The notes under the pieces are model-generated. The model saw nothing but the letters and a program-made list of their open reading frames with translations, was not told the origin of the DNA and ran no database searches. A program made the translations under genes and the position numbers. Shown in pieces: positions 33,540 to 37,256 of a stretch of 37,256 nt of DNA. How positions within the stretch are numbered: position 1 is the first letter of the stretch; each line of letters starts with the position of its first letter. Origin of the DNA: a virus; IMG/VR virus record IMGVR_UViG_3300023242_001468, positions 1 to 37,256 of that record; one strand, written 5' to 3'.

Positions 33540-36500
33540 ATGGTTGCATTTAAATCGTTAGATGAAATAGTCTTAGGTATGATAGATTTTCTCAGGCTTG
33601 TTCAGCCAGATCTGGATACTAAGCCTGGTTCTCCGTCTAGAGACTTGTTTGTAGAAGGCCCTGCTAGTGAGCTTTCAAAACTATACAGTGAACTTAGAAA
33701 TATTGCAAACTTGCAATCTTTATCCTCTGCAAGTGGCAGCAGTCTCGATAGATTGGCAAAGAACTGGGGCCTCATAAGAAGCAATGGTTCTGCTGCTAGT
33801 GGTACTGTTGTATTTACCACAAATGATTTATCTACTGATATATTTATCCCATCTAACACATTAATTACTGCATCAAATGGAGTGACCTTTAGAACGCTAT
33901 CAAGCGTGACAATGGAAGCTGCAAATTCTAATATATTCAGTGCAAATGCTCTTAGGATTCGATCTGAATTAGACCTCTCAGGTATTTCAGATAAATATTC
34001 TGTTGAAGTTGGTGCTGAGGCGATATCTCCAGGGTCTTCTGGGAACGTTGGGAGGTATCAACTTACTACTCAGTCGATCCCAGGTATATCTAACGTTACG
34101 AATGTAAGTAGTTTTACTGGCGGCTCTGCCAGTGAGACTGATGAGGTGTTTAGAGCTAGAGCCTTAGGTGTGTTTGCTGGTTCTAATATTGGCACTGCAT
34201 TGGGTTATAAGAATGCAGTCCTGGCAGACTCTAGAGTTCAAGATGCATTGACTGTTGAACCTGGGGACCCTTTAATGATTAGAGATGGCACTGACACGGG
34301 CATTGATGATGATGGTAATCCCATCATCATAGCCTCTGGAACTGGTGGCAAAGTTGATGTTTATATCCAAGGAACTGCAACTGAAAACTTCACAGAATCT
34401 TTAATTTGGAGAGATCAGGGTGGGCGAGGTGATGCGACCGACTCATCAAACGATATTATACTTGGTCAGAGAGATTTAAATCCCCTTTTAGACTTCCAAC
34501 AAAGGAAGTCTCTATCCATCAGTAGTGGGAAGCTTCCATACCAACCTGTAAATAGAATTATTTCTTTGTCGGGAAGTTCATCTGGTCCTAACTTTCTTGA
34601 AAAGTATGTTGACGAAAATGGTAAAACTCAGGGAAGTTTTGAACTAATTGAAGACACTGGAGTGTTTTCAGGAAGTCCTTTTGGGTTTGATAAGATTCAC
34701 TTCATATCCAATGAAATATCTTTGCCATCTGAGTATACTTCAAAAGGGCCTTTCAATAGCCAGGACCCTTTAGACTTCACAGAGGTGACTAGGGTAAATA
34801 GCGTCTCTCAGGATTTTAGTATAGTTAATGAAAATTCAACTGTGGATTCTACAGATAGATCTATTTTGACATTGAAGCATACTCCAGTTATTTCCACCAC
34901 CCGAGTTGAAAACCTCACCACTGGTGAGAGATATATTGTTGTTAATCAAAACCTCGATGGAGGCCTTAGCAATACAACTGGTAGAATTAAGATATCTGGC
35001 AGTACTTTGCCAACAAGCAATGATACCTTGCAGGTAAATTATCTATGGGGACTTGAGTATGATGACGAGATTGATTTTGACAATCTAGGTGAGCAATCTT
35101 TATTTACTCGTACGACTCAGGATTCTATTGACTGGGGTTTTGGAAATAAGGTTGATGCCGAAAATGAAACTGTTCTTTACTCTGCGATGGACGGATATCA
35201 TGTTATAGTTGAACACCCTGTGAGCAGAGTTGTTAATGTTAACAGTAGGCTTGAGGAAACAGTTGTTAATGCATCTGGTAAACTTGTTGTATCTACAAAT
35301 ATCCAGCGAATTAGATCCATCACTGATGATACTGGCCGTGAGGTTTTCAATACCAGTTTATTCAATGGTTCATTTAGTGCTAAGGAGATTACTCTTCCTA
35401 CGGACACTGTGTCATCTTCTGGAGATAATGCAACTGTTATATATAATTCGGTAGATTTGTACTCTCCTGATGGTTATGATAACGGTTCTTTCAGTGGTGC
35501 TGTAATTAGATTACCTGATGACGTGGCAATGGCTGGCGATTCTGTATATGTCGATTATGTTGCCAATGTGCCCACATTGGTGCCTACATCTGCCCTCTTG
35601 TCACTTCCGGCTGATGGTTATCAGAATAAGTTCATAGTAGGTGGAAACTCAATCGGAAATCAGCCTGTTAGTCATGATTACTCAGGTGGTTCTGAAGGAA
35701 GATTGTTAAGACTTTCTCCAAGTTACCTCAGGATGAATGTTCAAGGGATATCTGCGCAGGGCAGATTGACTATCAAAGGCACTGGATTTAAACGAGTTGA
35801 CTCCCTTATGACTGTAAGGCGTGATGGTCTGAAGGTAGATTTAGCTGAAGCTATAAGGTCCAAGATTGGAAGCTCCACCATACCTTCTACCGCATTCGTA
35901 GGTATGGTAACAGGAGTGAGTAAGGTTACTTTAACTGACGGACTTGTCTCAAGTACTGATTTCACTTTTGATTTATTGAATCATGAATTGATGACAAACT
36001 CTTACAGTGAAGATGCTCTTGAAGACTCTAGTCTTCAGAGAACTGAAGTGCAAATCTCATCCACCGAGCGTAATTTGGAATATGTTCCAATCACTGGTGA
36101 TACGTTACTTGTAACTTTCTTTATAATAGATACAAACACTGTTGAAAACATGACTGTTTCATCTTCTGGAATTAAAGTCAGTTCTAATAGATATTTCAAT
36201 GTCAGCCGAGTTGTTATTAGCAATGGGTTCGTAGGTTTATCTGGAAGTTTAGATGGAACTATAAGTATAGATTCTTTAACTCAACCTACTGCGGGCTCAA
36301 CTTATTTCATATCGTATGATTATACTGCTCCTAAGGAAGGAGAGAGATTAACTGTATCTTATGATTTTAATAGACTTGTTAATGATACTACTTTTGCAGT
36401 TGAATCTGTGAGACCTGTAACTGCAGATGTTTTAGTTAAATCGGCTTCAAGTATTGAGATAGATGTTTCGGTTGATGTAGTTAAAACCTCATCTGTTACA

Positions 36501-36749
36501 ATTGCAGATGAAACTTTACGTCAAAATGTAGAGGAAGCGATTTCGAGTCTTTTGACAAGTGGAGGTCTAGGTGTTTCTTTAGATTCCTCTGATGTTATAA
36601 ATGCAGCTTCATCTGTAAATGGAGTTGATAGAGTTATATTGACTAAGTTTAATCTATCTGGATTAACTGGATTGAAGAAAACCATTTCTGCAGGTAGGGA
36701 TTCTTACATTGCCGCTGGCACCGTTGTGACTACAATTGAGGAACGTTAA
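33540..36749 (+). CDS. Baseplate wedge protein J-like (gp6/gpJ/gp47-like), enlarged
   Basis: 1069 aa. The ATG at 33540 is preceded by AGAGGG. Residues 1-260 read as a typical Baseplate_J N-terminal part: LDTKPGSPSRDLFVEGPASE, then SGSSLDRLAKNWGLIRSNGS, SGTVVFTTNDL, a PGSSGNVGRYQLT motif, and GGSASETDEVFRARALGVFA, after which come ALGYKNAVLADSRVQDALTV and the metal-site-like GTDTGIDDDGNP segment. The C-terminus (about 960-1069) is also J-like (VTADVLVKSASSIEIDVSVD). The middle 600 residues are a large beta-rich insertion, much longer than in P2 gpJ (302 aa) or T4 gp6 (660 aa). It forms the wedge ring around the hub. A one-base overlap with the next ATG suggests coupling. Confidence 0.85.
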   Translation: MVAFKSLDEIVLGMIDFLRLVQPDLDTKPGSPSRDLFVEGPASELSKLYSELRNIANLQSLSSASGSSLDRLAKNWGLIRSNGSAASGTVVFTTNDLSTDIFIPSNTLITASNGVTFRTLSSVTMEAANSNIFSANALRIRSELDLSGISDKYSVEVGAEAISPGSSGNVGRYQLTTQSIPGISNVTNVSSFTGGSASETDEVFRARALGVFAGSNIGTALGYKNAVLADSRVQDALTVEPGDPLMIRDGTDTGIDDDGNPIIIASGTGGKVDVYIQGTATENFTESLIWRDQGGRGDATDSSNDIILGQRDLNPLLDFQQRKSLSISSGKLPYQPVNRIISLSGSSSGPNFLEKYVDENGKTQGSFELIEDTGVFSGSPFGFDKIHFISNEISLPSEYTSKGPFNSQDPLDFTEVTRVNSVSQDFSIVNENSTVDSTDRSILTLKHTPVISTTRVENLTTGERYIVVNQNLDGGLSNTTGRIKISGSTLPTSNDTLQVNYLWGLEYDDEIDFDNLGEQSLFTRTTQDSIDWGFGNKVDAENETVLYSAMDGYHVIVEHPVSRVVNVNSRLEETVVNASGKLVVSTNIQRIRSITDDTGREVFNTSLFNGSFSAKEITLPTDTVSSSGDNATVIYNSVDLYSPDGYDNGSFSGAVIRLPDDVAMAGDSVYVDYVANVPTLVPTSALLSLPADGYQNKFIVGGNSIGNQPVSHDYSGGSEGRLLRLSPSYLRMNVQGISAQGRLTIKGTGFKRVDSLMTVRRDGLKVDLAEAIRSKIGSSTIPSTAFVGMVTGVSKVTLTDGLVSSTDFTFDLLNHELMTNSYSEDALEDSSLQRTEVQISSTERNLEYVPITGDTLLVTFFIIDTNTVENMTVSSSGIKVSSNRYFNVSRVVISNGFVGLSGSLDGTISIDSLTQPTAGSTYFISYDYTAPKEGERLTVSYDFNRLVNDTTFAVESVRPVTADVLVKSASSIEIDVSVDVVKTSSVTIADETLRQNVEEAISSLLTSGGLGVSLDSSDVINAASSVNGVDRVILTKFNLSGLTGLKKTISAGRDSYIAAGTVVTTIEER

Positions 36750-37256
36750 TGTTTAGAATTTCTAAGTTTAATCACAAATCTGTTACTGAAATTCAATTAC
36801 AGTTTACTGAAAATCTGGATTTGAACATTGGTATTTCCAATGTTAAGGTGACATCTAATACGTCATCTACGCAGGATTTGAGCGTTAAATCTGTAGATGT
36901 TACAGGCAATGTTTTAACTATTGAGACATCTCCTCAAGCGGCACTTTCTACCTATGTAGTTCAATTGCTTTCAACTTCTTCTCAGTCGTTCTCAAGCGTT
37001 AGTGGAAGTGTTCTTCAAAGTCCGACTACTTTTAACTTTCTAGGTCAAGAACGTGCAAATGATATTAGAGATTTGATTTTAAATGACATGCCGAGCATTT
37101 ATGATGTTGATAATGACACTCTCATTAGAAAGCATGTGTCGAATGTATCTGAGCAACTTTTAAAATGCAGAACAGATATCAGAGGAACTGGTAATTCTAA
37201 TTATCTATCTGTAACTGTAAATAAAGATCTTCTCTCTTCTGGAGATTTGCCAGAAG
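36749..37256 (+). CDS. Tail protein I-like (baseplate), 3' end cut by the window
   Basis: ATG 36749 overlaps the J-like stop by one base (TAATG), and the frame stays open through the window end, giving at least 169 residues. The N-terminal 105 residues are beta-rich (VTEIQLQFTENLDLNIGISN). Then QERANDIRDLILNDMPSIYD and NDTLIRKHV (about 102-130) resemble the L-P-x-x-Y ... D ... L pattern of gpI-type tail proteins, which follow J in P2-like gene order. The call is therefore mainly positional, supported by this motif. Confidence 0.6.
   Translation, partial: MFRISKFNHKSVTEIQLQFTENLDLNIGISNVKVTSNTSSTQDLSVKSVDVTGNVLTIETSPQAALSTYVVQLLSTSSQSFSSVSGSVLQSPTTFNFLGQERANDIRDLILNDMPSIYDVDNDTLIRKHVSNVSEQLLKCRTDIRGTGNSNYLSVTVNKDLLSSGDLPE

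Noticed and set aside
1-37256. tRNA genes, CRISPR arrays, insertion sequences, attachment sites
   Set aside because: No cloverleaf-like sequence, regularly spaced direct repeats, transposase gene or flanking duplications were seen. Non-coding space is limited to a few gaps of at most about 160 bases.

Overview
The window is one continuous, almost gap-free run of plus-strand genes encoding the tail and baseplate of a contractile-tailed (myovirus-type) bacteriophage or prophage. The core calls rest on gene order plus recognisable family features: a tail sheath, a tail tube, a tail-assembly chaperone pair with a -1 frameshift site, a tape measure, a large gp27/gpD-like hub, a gpV/gp5-like spike, a gp25/W-like wedge protein and a gpJ/gp6-like wedge protein. 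The DNA is clearly AT-rich. TAA, TAG and TGA all end genes, so the standard code applies, and most starts are ATG behind AGGAGG-like ribosome-binding sites. No capsid, terminase, replication or host gene is visible, so host and lifestyle cannot be assigned. A membrane-anchored coiled-coil protein near the left end hints at a Gram-negative envelope, but this is inference. A tailocin cannot be excluded from this window alone.

Layout: (1) 1-1443 holds the end or whole of a small unknown gene and a membrane-anchored coiled-coil protein whose early coding region contains a long near-perfect RNA hairpin. (2) 1453-12816 holds two tandem paralogous giant beta-helix fibre/spike-like proteins (1534 and 2249 aa) that share an N-terminal half and differ in their beta-helix shafts. 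(3) 12832-14140 holds a small protein with a carboxypeptidase-regulatory-like beta-sandwich and a tail-terminator-like candidate. (4) 14141-17654 holds the sheath and tube genes, preceded by a promoter-like region with direct repeats and a palindrome and followed by an intrinsic-terminator-like hairpin. (5) 17746-20902 holds the G/GT-type chaperones and the tape measure. (6) 20913-37256 holds the baseplate: a tube-initiator-like protein, hub, spike, two unknown proteins (one with a strongly hydrophobic N-terminal third), the gp25-like and J-like wedge proteins, and the start of a gpI-like protein cut by the window edge.

The best-supported special feature is a programmed -1 frameshift. A perfect T_TTT_TTA heptamer at 18309-18315 sits just before the stop codon of the tube-adjacent gene. 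The -1 frame then runs without a stop through the apparent gap, straight into the ORF that starts at 18366. This would make a 191-aa G-type protein and a 308-aa GT-type fusion, as in lambda G/GT and P2 E/E'. A second theme is an apparent excess of strong perfect inverted repeats inside coding sequence (371-407, 5224-5250, 20110-20127, 26662-26695 and others). One of these is kept between the two fibre paralogs by a compensating pair of synonymous changes.
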